NCBI GenBank assembly: GCA_964486925.1
Contig: CAZAOY010000004.1
Span: 1 to 64,000, forward strand
DNA length: 64,000 nt
Source of the DNA: CAZAOY01 sp964486925
GTDB lineage: Bacteria > Bacillota > Clostridia > Oscillospirales > Ruminococcaceae
Direction of reading: 5' to 3'
The translations under genes and the position numbers were made by a program. The notes beneath the pieces are model-generated. The model ran no database searches. It was not told the DNA's origin and saw nothing but the letters and a program-made list of their open reading frames with translations. The number at the start of each line of letters is the position of its first letter. The first letter of the stretch is position 1. Of this stretch, positions 1-8,047 are shown piece by piece.

Positions 1-1465
1 CAACCATAGTCTTGTTAAGAACAGCAGTTTTAGGTTTAGCAGTAGAAGCGAATGCGAACGCATCGTCACCCTTTTCTTCTGGAACTACAGGTTTTTCTGG
101 TTCAGGATTTCCAACTTTGTACTTAGCGTTGTAATCGTTAGTTGTTCCAGTAGCTTTCTGCCATGAATCAAATGTAAATCCATCTACAGCGTCAACCTTA
201 AGATCAGTAGGAGTGTAAGTTTCAGCAATTTCCTTAACAAGCTTAGTTGTAGGGTTCTTATCTGCATCTAGGTAGTAGTAGTTGTAAGAAGTTAAAGCCT
301 TATATTCAGGAACTAGATTAACTGTGCTAAACTTGCCACCTACATCTGGAATAATGCTAGCAATCTTTAATCCAATAAGTCTCTTGTCGTTCTGTTGAGC
401 AAAAGCTTTAAGTTCGTCAAGTTTATCTTGTTTTAGAATTGAAAGATCTGTATCAATTGAGTTAGAAGTATGACTTATAGCCACATTGTCTACTGTGTAC
501 TTATATGATTTTTCTGGAGTTTCAACCTTATAAGTTGCAACAAAAAAAGCAGCAGTTGTAGAATATGGAGAAGTAGTAGGATAAACTGCTCTTCCTGGAA
601 CAGAATTTAGTTGCTTCCAAGAATTGAAAACATATTTAACCCCACCAGTAGTAATATCAGGAGTTAGTGTAGCATTGTTCATTCCGTAAGCAAGTCTGTT
701 ATCACCCTTAACACCGTCAACATATCTAACATTATCAACGTCTACACTTGTGCTACTTGGTGCATAAGCACCAGAAGTAAGTTCAAGAACAGTTGCAGTG
801 CTCTTAGCAGGATAAAACTCTAGAATTTCAAATCTACTAGGGCTCGCCGCTACATCAGAATACTTAGCAGTAAATTTGATATTTCCATTTACTCTCATAG
901 TATTATCAAATCCATTACCATTTACTGCTTCCCAACCAGTAAAGAATTGACCAGAAATAGCAACAGGAGCTTTTAATGGAAGTGCAGCATATACAGTTGA
1001 GAAAGCATCACCCTTAGAGAATTTTGCCTTAACAATACGATCGTCGCTATCAGTTACATTCTTGTTTATGGTTTTACCATCTGCGTTTTGCTCCCAGTAA
1101 TTCAAAGTAACAGTATACTTAGCTGAAGTAGTTACTGTAAAGCTTCTTTCAACTCCAGGAGTAGCAACTACATTGATAACGGTCTTGTCAGCATCAGCAT
1201 CAGAAAATTTCTTCTTAGCATACGCTTCAATAGCAGCAGCTGTAGCATATTCAGTTGGTTTTAGGTATTCATAGAAATAGTTACCATCAACAATAAATGT
1301 ATACTGTTGAATACCATCTGTTTGAGTTTTGGTATACGCTTCATACGCATCTTTGTCAATGATTTTGAATTCATCAGCAGCTGATACGCTTAGTACACTT
1401 GGTAGATACATTGCAGAAACAGCAACTAAAACTACAAGTGTGATTGCAAGCAATCTTTTAGTCAT
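1..1465 (-). CDS. Secreted surface protein with InlB/Flg_new-like repeats, 3'-truncated by window edge
   Basis: Translated by hand from the minus strand: 488 codons from ATG at 1465 with no stop before the window edge, so the C-terminus is missing. RBS GAAAGGAAAG lies 8 nt upstream. Residues 1-29 form a signal peptide (basic start, long hydrophobic core, cleavage near VSA-ADE). The mature part has units built around aromatic-Trp turns (FTGWEA near 175, FNSWKQ near 280, FDSWQK near 440), each followed by a strand ending in TAKY, VATY or NAKY. This resembles the Listeria-Bacteroides InlB B-repeat/Flg_new fold of exported proteins. A proline/glutamate-rich linker (PEPEKPVVPEE) follows the last unit. 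Codons are strongly skewed to GCT, ACT, GTT, GAA and AAG, unlike all neighbours, suggesting very high expression. Ligand and anchoring are unknown. Confidence 0.85.
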   Translation of the reverse strand, partial: MTKRLLAITLVVLVAVSAMYLPSVLSVSAADEFKIIDKDAYEAYTKTQTDGIQQYTFIVDGNYFYEYLKPTEYATAAAIEAYAKKKFSDADADKTVINVVATPGVERSFTVTTSAKYTVTLNYWEQNADGKTINKNVTDSDDRIVKAKFSKGDAFSTVYAALPLKAPVAISGQFFTGWEAVNGNGFDNTMRVNGNIKFTAKYSDVAASPSRFEILEFYPAKSTATVLELTSGAYAPSSTSVDVDNVRYVDGVKGDNRLAYGMNNATLTPDITTGGVKYVFNSWKQLNSVPGRAVYPTTSPYSTTAAFFVATYKVETPEKSYKYTVDNVAISHTSNSIDTDLSILKQDKLDELKAFAQQNDKRLIGLKIASIIPDVGGKFSTVNLVPEYKALTSYNYYYLDADKNPTTKLVKEIAETYTPTDLKVDAVDGFTFDSWQKATGTTNDYNAKYKVGNPEPEKPVVPEEKGDDAFAFASTAKPKTAVLNKTMV

Positions 1466-1870
1466 TTAATTCACTTTCCTTTCAATTTAGAGTATTGCGT
1501 ATAGGATAATCCCAACACAACCTCAGTATGTTTTTTACGGCCAACCCGATTACATTAAATAATTGGCAGTTACAAATGCTCGTCACTAAACAGCGTTAGT
1601 CAGATAATAGCAAAAATAAAATAAAATAAATAAATACTTCCCTAATATGTAGCTACCAAATACTGCTATAAAGACAGCCACACTATTATCTTTTCACAGC
1701 AACAATAGATATCCAAACGGAGCTTTAAAGTTTATCCTACATCTTTTAATATAGTTTAAACTTTAAGCATAGCCTAACGACTACCCCCTCTAGCTTATCT
1801 ATCCCCTTAGTTGCTTTGCTTAGGCACTCACACGAGTAACTAACAACCATTCATATGTTTGTCAACCGTG
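1466..1870 (-). promoter_or_regulatory. Long (~400 nt) 5' leader of the surface-protein gene
   Basis: The region between a near-consensus promoter (TSS about 1871) and the ATG at 1465 carries no gene. It contains several complementary pairs on the minus strand: GCCTAA with TTAGGC, AAAGTTTA with TAAACTTT, AGATAATAG with CTATTATCT (9 bp, plus-strand 1602-1610 and 1683-1691), and ACTAA with TTAGT. I recognise no known riboswitch consensus. It may act in mRNA stability or regulation. Confidence 0.5.
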
Positions 1871-1877
1871 TAATATG

Positions 1878-1906
1878 ATTATACACTATTTTTTCTGTTT
1901 TGTAAA
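1878..1906 (-). promoter_or_regulatory. SigA-type promoter of the surface-protein gene
   Basis: Read on the minus strand: -35 TTTACA at 1901-1906, 17-nt spacer, -10 TATAAT at 1878-1883. A/T tracts directly upstream (1907-1960) could serve as an UP element, consistent with high expression. Confidence 0.75.
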
Positions 1907-1956
1907 GTGTTTTTCAAAAAAATTTTAATAAAATTTTTGTATTTTTTTTTGCTTTG

Positions 1957-2113
1957 TTTTTACAAGGTAATTTTATATACAAATTTCACAGTTAAAGAGT
2001 TTTTAACTTAAGCTTATTGCATAAATAATATTTTGTATCGTTAATATTGTTAGTAAAATTAGTGTCATTTCTTAATTTTATCAAAATTTTTTACCAAAAT
2101 AACCTTGTAAAAA
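1957..2113. repeat. 18-bp near-perfect inverted repeat in the AT-rich spacer
   Basis: TTTTTACAAGGTAATTTT at 1957-1974 is matched at 17 of 18 positions by the inverted copy AAAATAACCTTGTAAAAA at 2096-2113. The arms lie about 120 bp apart between prs and the surface-protein promoter. Nothing between them codes. The stretch 1907-2180 is otherwise very AT-rich with no recognisable gene. Confidence 0.55.
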
Positions 2114-2180
2114 AACTTATCTAGAATTGTATTTTTTAAACCACAAAATCCGATGATTCTTAAGAAATATCGCTATTTTG

Positions 2181-3323
2181 CTATTTCTGGTGCTCTTTTA
2201 ATAGCTGATTAATCTTCTCGTGAGGATCGATTATAGCACTGATTGAGGTATTATGATTAATTGCCGCAATAAAGTACGCAATATACTTAGATACATCAAC
2301 CTCATGAAACCATTCACGTTTTTTAAGCTCGTCGGTTCTGTATGTAAGGTTAGTTCCAAACACACCGTCGATTATCCCATCATTATACGCCTTATCAAAG
2401 CTTTCAAGACCATTCGTAAAGATGGTATAGGTAGCATATGCATAGATTCGCCCTGCCTTACGCTTTTTAAGCTCATAAGCTAGATCAAGCATAGATTCGC
2501 CCGACGCAATAATATCGTCTGCTATAAATATATCCTTGCCCTCTACAGAGTTACCAAGGTACTCATGCGCTACAATAGGGTTTCTGCCGTTTACTACCTT
2601 TGAGTAGTCACGACGTTTGTAAAACATCCCAAGGTCAACCCCTAATACAGAGGCATAATACATGTTACGGTTAATAGCACCTTCATCAGGGCTTACTACC
2701 ATAAAGGTATCCTTGCTAATAGAGATATCCTTCACGCTTTTAAATACAGATTTAAGCACTTGATATGTCGGTATAACGTTATCAAATCCCATTAGCGGTA
2801 TTGCATTGTGTACCCTTGCGTCATGTGCGTCAAAGGTTACAATGTTTTCAGCACCCATCCTTTCAAGCTCCTGCAGTGCCACTGCGCAGTCAAGCGATTC
2901 ACGGTAGTTACGCTTGTGCTGACGTCCGCCGTAAAGTATCGGCATTATTACATTTATACGGTGAGCCTTACCCCCTGCCGCTTGTATAATACGCTTTAGA
3001 TCCTGAAAATGATCATCGGGTGACATAGCATTCTCAAATCCAAACATGTTATACTTGCAGTTATAGTTTCCGACATCAACTATAATAAAGAGATCATCGC
3101 CCCTAATTGTAGATTTTATAAGACCCTTACCGTCCCCTGATGAAAATCTGGGACACTCGGTTTCTATTAAGAAACTATCTTTTTGTGAGTCAGTCCCCTG
3201 TGCCCATCTTACAAGATGACCATTAATCTTCTCACCTAATTCAGTTGCTCCGCTCATCGCTATTACCCCTAACGGTGCAACACTGCTTTTTGCTCCAAAT
3301 ACGTTGGTTTTACTCTGGTTCAT
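2181..3323 (-). CDS. prs: Ribose-phosphate pyrophosphokinase (PRPP synthetase)
   Basis: Cytosolic enzyme that makes 5-phosphoribosyl-1-pyrophosphate from ribose 5-phosphate and ATP for nucleotide, His and Trp synthesis. The phosphoribosyltransferase-type PRPP loop is visible (DIFIADDIIASGESMLDL, about 267-284), as is the catalytic/flexible-loop region (ILYGGRQHKRNYRES near 130-144) and FDAHDARVHNA near 165. At 380 residues it is longer than the classical ~315-residue enzyme, matching the long clostridial type with an N-terminal extension. The start has an SD GAGGAT 8 nt upstream. It is the last gene of a minus-strand run, and I see no strong terminator after it. Confidence 0.93.
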   Translation of the reverse strand: MNQSKTNVFGAKSSVAPLGVIAMSGATELGEKINGHLVRWAQGTDSQKDSFLIETECPRFSSGDGKGLIKSTIRGDDLFIIVDVGNYNCKYNMFGFENAMSPDDHFQDLKRIIQAAGGKAHRINVIMPILYGGRQHKRNYRESLDCAVALQELERMGAENIVTFDAHDARVHNAIPLMGFDNVIPTYQVLKSVFKSVKDISISKDTFMVVSPDEGAINRNMYYASVLGVDLGMFYKRRDYSKVVNGRNPIVAHEYLGNSVEGKDIFIADDIIASGESMLDLAYELKKRKAGRIYAYATYTIFTNGLESFDKAYNDGIIDGVFGTNLTYRTDELKKREWFHEVDVSKYIAYFIAAINHNTSISAIIDPHEKINQLLKEHQK

Positions 3324-3388
3324 TGTAACATCCTCTATTTTTTAATTTATTTAATACATGCAAAGCACGTATACCTACCTTATTAGTC

Positions 3389-3745
3389 CTAACCGTCACA
3401 TCTTTGCGAGAAGAATCCCTCAATTGAAGATACCGTCCTCGATGTGTCGCTTACAAAACGAAGCTTCTCTAACATATTATCATCAATGCTTTCTAAAAAG
3501 CTAGCCTTATCAATACCGCCCGCCTGCATAAACGCAAGAACCGCCCTTACAACTCCGTCAAAAAGGCTAAGCTCCTTTGTGTTTACACACTGGATAACCC
3601 CCATATCCCCCTCTATAGAGAACAGACAGTACCCTAAAACCTGCCCGTTTTGCAGAATGGAGTATCCATAGTCCGAGGTCTGGTTTTGCTCCTCGTTGTA
3701 CCTTTGCAGTTCATTACGGTCGGTAATCGGTACTATTCTTAACAT
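3389..3745 (-). CDS. Small hypothetical protein, GNAT-fragment-like
   Basis: 118 residues, started by ATG with a strong GGGGGAG SD, 11 bp after rluB. The N-terminal half (a LRIVPITDRNE start, then a SILQNGQVLGYCLF strand and a GVIQCV strand) looks like the first strands of a GNAT acetyltransferase fold. The acetyl-CoA pyrophosphate loop (Q/RxxGxG/A) is missing and the protein is shorter than the ~145-residue GNAT minimum. Catalysis is therefore doubtful; it could be a degenerate GNAT or a fold look-alike. Position after rluB suggests co-transcription. No function assigned. Confidence 0.7.
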   Translation of the reverse strand: MLRIVPITDRNELQRYNEEQNQTSDYGYSILQNGQVLGYCLFSIEGDMGVIQCVNTKELSLFDGVVRAVLAFMQAGGIDKASFLESIDDNMLEKLRFVSDTSRTVSSIEGFFSQRCDG

Positions 3746-3756
3746 ATAAACTCCCC

Positions 3757-4497
3757 CTATCTTGCCTTTGTGGTAACCGCCGCCCTAATAGCTCTTAGCT
3801 CGTCCGGTTTTAGCTCTCGACAGGTTCCCGGCTTTAGCATTGAAAGCCTTAGCGGCCCTATTGCGGTACGTTTTAGCCTTGCTACCTCTAGACCCACCGA
3901 CTCGCACATCTTACGTATCTGTCGGTTTCTGCCCTCACGTATTACAATCTCCAACACAACCCGCCCAGGCTGTTTGGTTAGCACCCTAACCTCTGCCGGC
4001 GCGGTCTTTCTGCCATCAATATACACCCCTGCCGAAAGCTCCGCCGCCTTCTCATCGGTAATATCAGGGCGCACAGTAACACGATAGGTCTTTGACACGT
4101 GACGGCTCGGGTGCATTAGCTCGTTTGCAAACTCACCATCCGAGGTAAATAGCAGTAATCCTTCCGAATTTACGTCAAGACGTCCTACAGGGTACACCCT
4201 CTCGGTAAGGTTCTTTGGCAGAAGATCCATTACACATCTTCTGCCCTTCTCGTCCGACGTTGTGGTAATATATCCACGTGGCTTATGCATCATTAGATAG
4301 ATCTGCTGTTTTTTCCTGTGTACAACAAGTCTTTCGCCATCGATGGTAACAAGGTTTCTGGCAGGGTTAATCTTCTGCCCAATATATGCGGGATGTCCAT
4401 CCACCTTAACCTTTTTTTGCGCGATAAGCTCCTCGGCTTTCCTTCGTGAACAGTATCCACTGTCCGCTATAACCTTTTGTAGTCTTACAATACTCAT
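3757..4497 (-). CDS. rluB: Pseudouridine synthase of the RsuA/RluB family
   Basis: Isomerises a uridine in rRNA (23S helix region for RluB) to pseudouridine. An S4 RNA-binding domain covers residues 1-60 (RLQKVIADSGYCSRRKAEEL). The catalytic domain carries the family motif VGRLDVNSEGLLLFTSDG, whose Asp is the catalytic residue, and the closing motif REGRNRQIRKM. Length 246 is typical for the family. It lies between dacF and a small orphan on the minus strand, as in the conserved scpA-scpB-dacF-rluB block of Clostridia. RsuA versus RluB cannot be told from sequence alone; the context favours RluB. Confidence 0.92.
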   Translation of the reverse strand: MSIVRLQKVIADSGYCSRRKAEELIAQKKVKVDGHPAYIGQKINPARNLVTIDGERLVVHRKKQQIYLMMHKPRGYITTTSDEKGRRCVMDLLPKNLTERVYPVGRLDVNSEGLLLFTSDGEFANELMHPSRHVSKTYRVTVRPDITDEKAAELSAGVYIDGRKTAPAEVRVLTKQPGRVVLEIVIREGRNRQIRKMCESVGLEVARLKRTAIGPLRLSMLKPGTCRELKPDELRAIRAAVTTKAR

Positions 4498-4540
4498 TCT
4501 TTATCCTTTTCTATCTTACGGTAACCCTTTAATCATCAAG

Positions 4541-5632
4541 CTAAGAGGTTGCCGTTACAAGCTTCTGCGTTGCAATCACTCTATCCTTATAAATATGTAA
4601 AAGCTTACCCACTACCGCCCCCTTCTCTATCGGCGCATAGTAGAAGGGTAGTAGCTGTACCTTTTGTTTAATATCCTTTTTGTACTCATCGGGAAGATAG
4701 GTTACAGCTATTCCAGATGGCTGTACCTCTAACTGTGTTTCGTTGCCTTCGCTATCAACTGTATTTATGTAGATATCCTTTTTATCCGTCTTTATTATGT
4801 CAGCCTTACACTTTTTAAATCCCTCATTTAGCAAAAGCGTATGATCGCTCCAGTCACTTGGCGCGTTTAATGTAACACAGATGACCGTCTGGTTATCTCG
4901 CTTTGCCGCAGACACTAGGCATCTGCCCGCCTTTTTGGTAAACCCAGTCTTTAGCCCGATAGCTCCGTCATAGCTCCATAACAGCTTGTTATGGTTTTTT
5001 AGGTAACGAGTATACGGGGGGTTGCCATATAATAGCTTTGCCTGCTTTGTTGAAGATATGGTAACGAAATCGGGGTTTTGCAGCGCCGCCCTAGCAAGCT
5101 TTGCCATGTCCTCCGCAGTGGAGTAGTGCTCGCTGTCAGGCAGTCCCGATGGATTTGTAAAGTGTGTACTATTCATCGAGAGCTCCTTTGCCTTGTCATT
5201 CATCATCTGCACAAAGCCTTCCTTAGTCTTTCCAATCCGCACCGCCGCCGCATTTGCCGCATCATTCCCCGAAGCCAGAAGCATACCATAGGCTAGGGTT
5301 TTTAAGGTAACCTTATCACCCTTGACTAGCCCCATGGATGATCCCTCTGTCATAATTGCTAAGCTGTCTACAGTAAACTCCTCGTCCTGCTTTGGCTGTT
5401 CTAGAGTGATAAGGGCGGTCATAATCTTAGTCGTGCTCGCCATAGGAAGCTTTACATCTGAATTTCTCCCCATAACTATCTGCTGTGAGTTATACTCCAT
5501 CACAGCATAGGACTTCGCTGACAACCCCGCTGATTTCTTCTTTGCCGCCGTCGCAGCTAAAGCAGCGGGACTAACATTTATAACCACCGACAGAACTACC
5601 ACTAACACCACAAAATATTTAAGCCTTATCAT
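4541..5632 (-). CDS. dacF: D-alanyl-D-alanine carboxypeptidase, DacF-like low-molecular-weight PBP
   Basis: Trims the terminal D-Ala from peptidoglycan stem peptides outside the membrane. From the ATG at 5632, residues 1-28 are a signal peptide (hydrophobic core to ALA-A). The serine-protease-type triad motifs are all present: SxxK as STTK at 66-69, SGN at 121-123 and KTG at 228-230. A C-terminal beta-rich PBP5-type domain follows. The reading frame is open to an ATG at 5656, but GGAG at 5640-5643 sits 7 nt before the 5632 ATG, so that start is preferred. Lies in the conserved ytfJ-dacF-rluB order, which suits a role in spore or vegetative cell-wall modification. Confidence 0.92.
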   Translation of the reverse strand: MIRLKYFVVLVVVLSVVINVSPAALAATAAKKKSAGLSAKSYAVMEYNSQQIVMGRNSDVKLPMASTTKIMTALITLEQPKQDEEFTVDSLAIMTEGSSMGLVKGDKVTLKTLAYGMLLASGNDAANAAAVRIGKTKEGFVQMMNDKAKELSMNSTHFTNPSGLPDSEHYSTAEDMAKLARAALQNPDFVTISSTKQAKLLYGNPPYTRYLKNHNKLLWSYDGAIGLKTGFTKKAGRCLVSAAKRDNQTVICVTLNAPSDWSDHTLLLNEGFKKCKADIIKTDKKDIYINTVDSEGNETQLEVQPSGIAVTYLPDEYKKDIKQKVQLLPFYYAPIEKGAVVGKLLHIYKDRVIATQKLVTATS

Positions 5633-5699
5633 ATACATATACTCCATTTCTATCATTATAGTCTAAGTATATTAAAAGACTTAAATATTCATACGTGTT

Positions 5700-6065
5700 T
5701 TATTCTTTTTTAAACATAGCCGCAATCTTATCTATCACATCAGGCACAGTATTAATCGCCTTTTCAATAGAGTTGTTGCTTTCGGTAAGCTGTAAAATTC
5801 TAACATCATCGCCGTTTATAACTAGAAAACCTTCAGGTTTAACGGTAACGCCTGCACCGGTACCTCCACCAAACAGATCCTTAGGCTGTTTACTGGATAT
5901 GTCTGATCCTCCCGAAGCAAAGCCATAGGATATCTTCGAGATTGGTACGATAACTACCCCTGTTTCTGTAGTAATAGGAGTACCTACCACAGTGTTGGCA
6001 TCCACCATCTCCTTAATACGTGCTAGTGTTGAAGATAACAGTCCTTCTATTGGGTGCTTTTCCAT
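5700..6065 (-). CDS. ytfJ: GerW-family sporulation protein YtfJ
   Basis: 121 residues with the family pattern: an N-terminal helix (HPIEGLLSSTLARIKEMV), a TVVGTPI strand, the conserved VIVPISKISYGFASGG segment and a GTGAGVTVKPEGFLVI glycine-rich stretch. In Bacillus, GerW/YtfJ is made in the forespore and is needed for proper germination. Here it sits between DUF2953 (YtfI-like) and dacF, the same pairing as Bacillus ytfI-ytfJ. SD GGAAGGAAG precedes the ATG. No signal peptide. Confidence 0.9.
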   Translation of the reverse strand: MEKHPIEGLLSSTLARIKEMVDANTVVGTPITTETGVVIVPISKISYGFASGGSDISSKQPKDLFGGGTGAGVTVKPEGFLVINGDDVRILQLTESNNSIEKAINTVPDVIDKIAAMFKKE

Positions 6066-6096
6066 CTTTACACTTCCTTCCTTATATAATACTATT

Positions 6097-6714
6097 TTAT
6101 ACCCTTTGCTCTTTTTTATTCCTTGACGATAATACCACCTTTAGCGTCCTAATCGCTACACCGATTACAACAAACAACGTCGCCGCCAGATAGGTTCTTA
6201 TCCTAAGCTTTAATACAAAAACCCTCTCCATCTCAAAAAACGCAGGGATAATTCTAATATCTCGATTTTTAATGCGTATTACTAAGCTTAAATACTCTAT
6301 TGCATTCTGTAATGCTGTTTGGATCAAACCATACTTCTTTGCGGTATCCGCCGCATCATTGCCAAAGACATTCATCATAAGACAAAGCTTTGTTATGGTA
6401 ATGCTACGAAGTATTGGTCGATAGTTTGAACTTCCTACTACCTTTAGTATCTTAAAGATCATCTGCTTTGTGTCAGCTTTGTCCTTTGGTTCTTCATCTA
6501 CCGCTTGCTCTGGTTTTGGAGGTTCTGGCTTTGGTTTCTTCTCCTTATTTACCTTTTTTGGTTTGTCCTTCTTCTCCTTTAAAGGATAAATTGTAATAGG
6601 TATAAAGAAAAGATAAAGTTTTACCATTAATCCTCTGTCGATATCAACCAAGATAAATATTGGCGCATAAAGGATTAATAGCAGTACCCCGATTATTACA
6701 ATCAAAACAACCAT
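6097..6714 (-). CDS. DUF2953 (YtfI-like) membrane protein
   Basis: 205 residues. An N-terminal membrane segment (VVLIVIIGVLLLILYAPIFIL, residues 2-22) is followed by a DIDRGLMVKLYLFFIPI strand segment and a Lys/Pro/Glu-rich linker at about 50-80. A DUF2953-type core contains repeated hydrophobic strands and a second membrane-like stretch near the C-terminus (YLAATLFVVIGVAIRTL). The family is typical of endospore formers and is almost always next to GerW/YtfJ, as here. The biochemical role is unknown. SD GGGGGAT upstream of ATG 6714. Confidence 0.82.
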   Translation of the reverse strand: MVVLIVIIGVLLLILYAPIFILVDIDRGLMVKLYLFFIPITIYPLKEKKDKPKKVNKEKKPKPEPPKPEQAVDEEPKDKADTKQMIFKILKVVGSSNYRPILRSITITKLCLMMNVFGNDAADTAKKYGLIQTALQNAIEYLSLVIRIKNRDIRIIPAFFEMERVFVLKLRIRTYLAATLFVVIGVAIRTLKVVLSSRNKKEQRV

Positions 6715-6733
6715 CTATCCATCCCCCTTACAG

Positions 6734-7240
6734 CTATTTTCCAATACTAGGCAGATCATCTAAAGATTCAAGCTTAAAGCTACTTAAAAATAACGGTGTG
6801 GTTTTATAACCCATAGGCTTTCCAATCATATCAAGCCGACCGTACTCCTCTATCAGTCCCTTTTCAAGCAAGGTTCTTACCAGATGAGAGCTTTCAACCC
6901 CTCGAACCTGCTCGATATAAAGCCTTGTACAGGGTTGGTTATACGCTATTATAGATAAAACCTCCATAGCCGACTTGCTTATAGGTGTCTTTTTGTCAAC
7001 CTCTAATGCCCGCCTAATAGGCTCTTCAAACTCCTCAAAGGTAACCAGCTGATAAAAATTATCAATCCTTACCACCCTAATCCCCCTATCAGCCTCCACA
7101 AGCTGACCTTGAAGTATCTCTATAAACTCTGCCGCCTGCTCTATAGTAAGCTGGGTGGCTTTGGCAATAGTATCTATCTCTAAAGGCTTCCCCGACGCAA
7201 ATAGGATCGCCTCTATCATGCTCACATAGTTGTAGTTCAA
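6734..7240 (-). CDS. scpB: Segregation and condensation protein B
   Basis: Part of the SMC-ScpA-ScpB condensin that compacts and segregates the chromosome. The two winged-helix domains are seen in IEAILFASGKPLEIDTIA (first) and ALEVLSIIAYNQPCTRLYIE, with the GRLDMIGKPMGYKTT wing of the second. The frame is open to a GTG at 7255, but the best start is TTG at 7240: GGGGAGAAGG lies just upstream at ideal spacing, and this gives the usual 8-9 residues before IEAILFA. It follows scpA directly with no real gap, so the two are translated together. Confidence 0.92.
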   Translation of the reverse strand: MNYNYVSMIEAILFASGKPLEIDTIAKATQLTIEQAAEFIEILQGQLVEADRGIRVVRIDNFYQLVTFEEFEEPIRRALEVDKKTPISKSAMEVLSIIAYNQPCTRLYIEQVRGVESSHLVRTLLEKGLIEEYGRLDMIGKPMGYKTTPLFLSSFKLESLDDLPSIGK

Positions 7241-7258
7241 TACCCTTCTCCCCACTAT

Positions 7259-8038
7259 CTACCCATTGCTAACCGTTTCCTTAACCTTAGCAATTGGTGT
7301 AAACATTATGTATCTATCATCATTAGAGATCCTAACCCGTTTAGACCGTATAAGCTCTAACATAGCTAAAAATGTAGCAACGTTAGCGCTCCTTTTGCTA
7401 TCGGTAAAGAACTCTTTATATAAAACCTGTTTTTCGGTATAAAGCTTTCTAAGCACATAGATAATCCTAGAGGACACCGAAACATATTCAGCCGACACAA
7501 GCGGGGTAAAGCTTTCCTGCTTTGGAGGTTGACGCTTGTCCTTTTTACCCACTAGCTCCTTATAGGTTTCATATATCTCCCGTTTCTCATGGATACACTT
7601 ATACTCCGTTTCACCTTTATATCGGGTTCGCTCTCGGTAAAACACCTTACCAAAGATCGACTGCTGTAACAAAGCCTCCCCCGCCTGCTTAAAGAGCTGA
7701 TATAAAAACAAAGCATTCTCAAGCTCTCGCTTTAAATTAGTAATCTCCTCCGTCTTAGGGAGCAGTGACAGAGTTTTAATATAAACAAGCCTTGCCGCCA
7801 TAGCTAAAAATTCGCTAGGGATATCACTATTTATAATTGCGGCGTTCTCGATAAAATCAAGATACTGCTCTAAAAGCTCTGAAATCTGTATATCTATAAT
7901 GTTAAGCTTATGTTTTGAGATTAAATGCAGTAGAAGCTCTAGCGGCCCTTCAAATACCTCTGTCTTAAACCTAAGCTGTCCATCATGCCGCCCGCCTTCC
8001 TCGGAGGATATATCGATAACATACATTTTATCATCCAT
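7259..8038 (-). CDS. scpA: Segregation and condensation protein A (kleisin)
   Basis: Kleisin subunit bridging the SMC heads with ScpB. The N-terminal SMC-neck binding helix signature FEGPLELLLHLISKHKLNIID (first 20 residues FEGPLELLLHLISKHKLNII) begins at about residue 28. The middle contains LVYIKTLSLLPK, and the C-terminal winged helix includes FLAMLELIRSKRVRI. Length 259 is normal. The extra 20 N-terminal residues are acidic and probably disordered. SD AGGT lies 7 nt upstream of ATG 8038. Directly followed by scpB. Confidence 0.93.
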   Translation of the reverse strand: MDDKMYVIDISSEEGGRHDGQLRFKTEVFEGPLELLLHLISKHKLNIIDIQISELLEQYLDFIENAAIINSDIPSEFLAMAARLVYIKTLSLLPKTEEITNLKRELENALFLYQLFKQAGEALLQQSIFGKVFYRERTRYKGETEYKCIHEKREIYETYKELVGKKDKRQPPKQESFTPLVSAEYVSVSSRIIYVLRKLYTEKQVLYKEFFTDSKRSANVATFLAMLELIRSKRVRISNDDRYIMFTPIAKVKETVSNG

Positions 8039-8047
8039 ATTAAGTAC

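Noticed and set aside
1466..1870. A known riboswitch (c-di-GMP, SAM, cobalamin, lysine, ykkC) in the surface-protein leader
   Set aside because: None of the conserved cores I know for these classes is present, so I call it only an unassigned structured leader.
3389..3745. Frameshifted acetyltransferase
   Set aside because: The other frames around it do not supply the missing GNAT parts, and the gene has its own good SD and stop. It is treated as a short intact gene.
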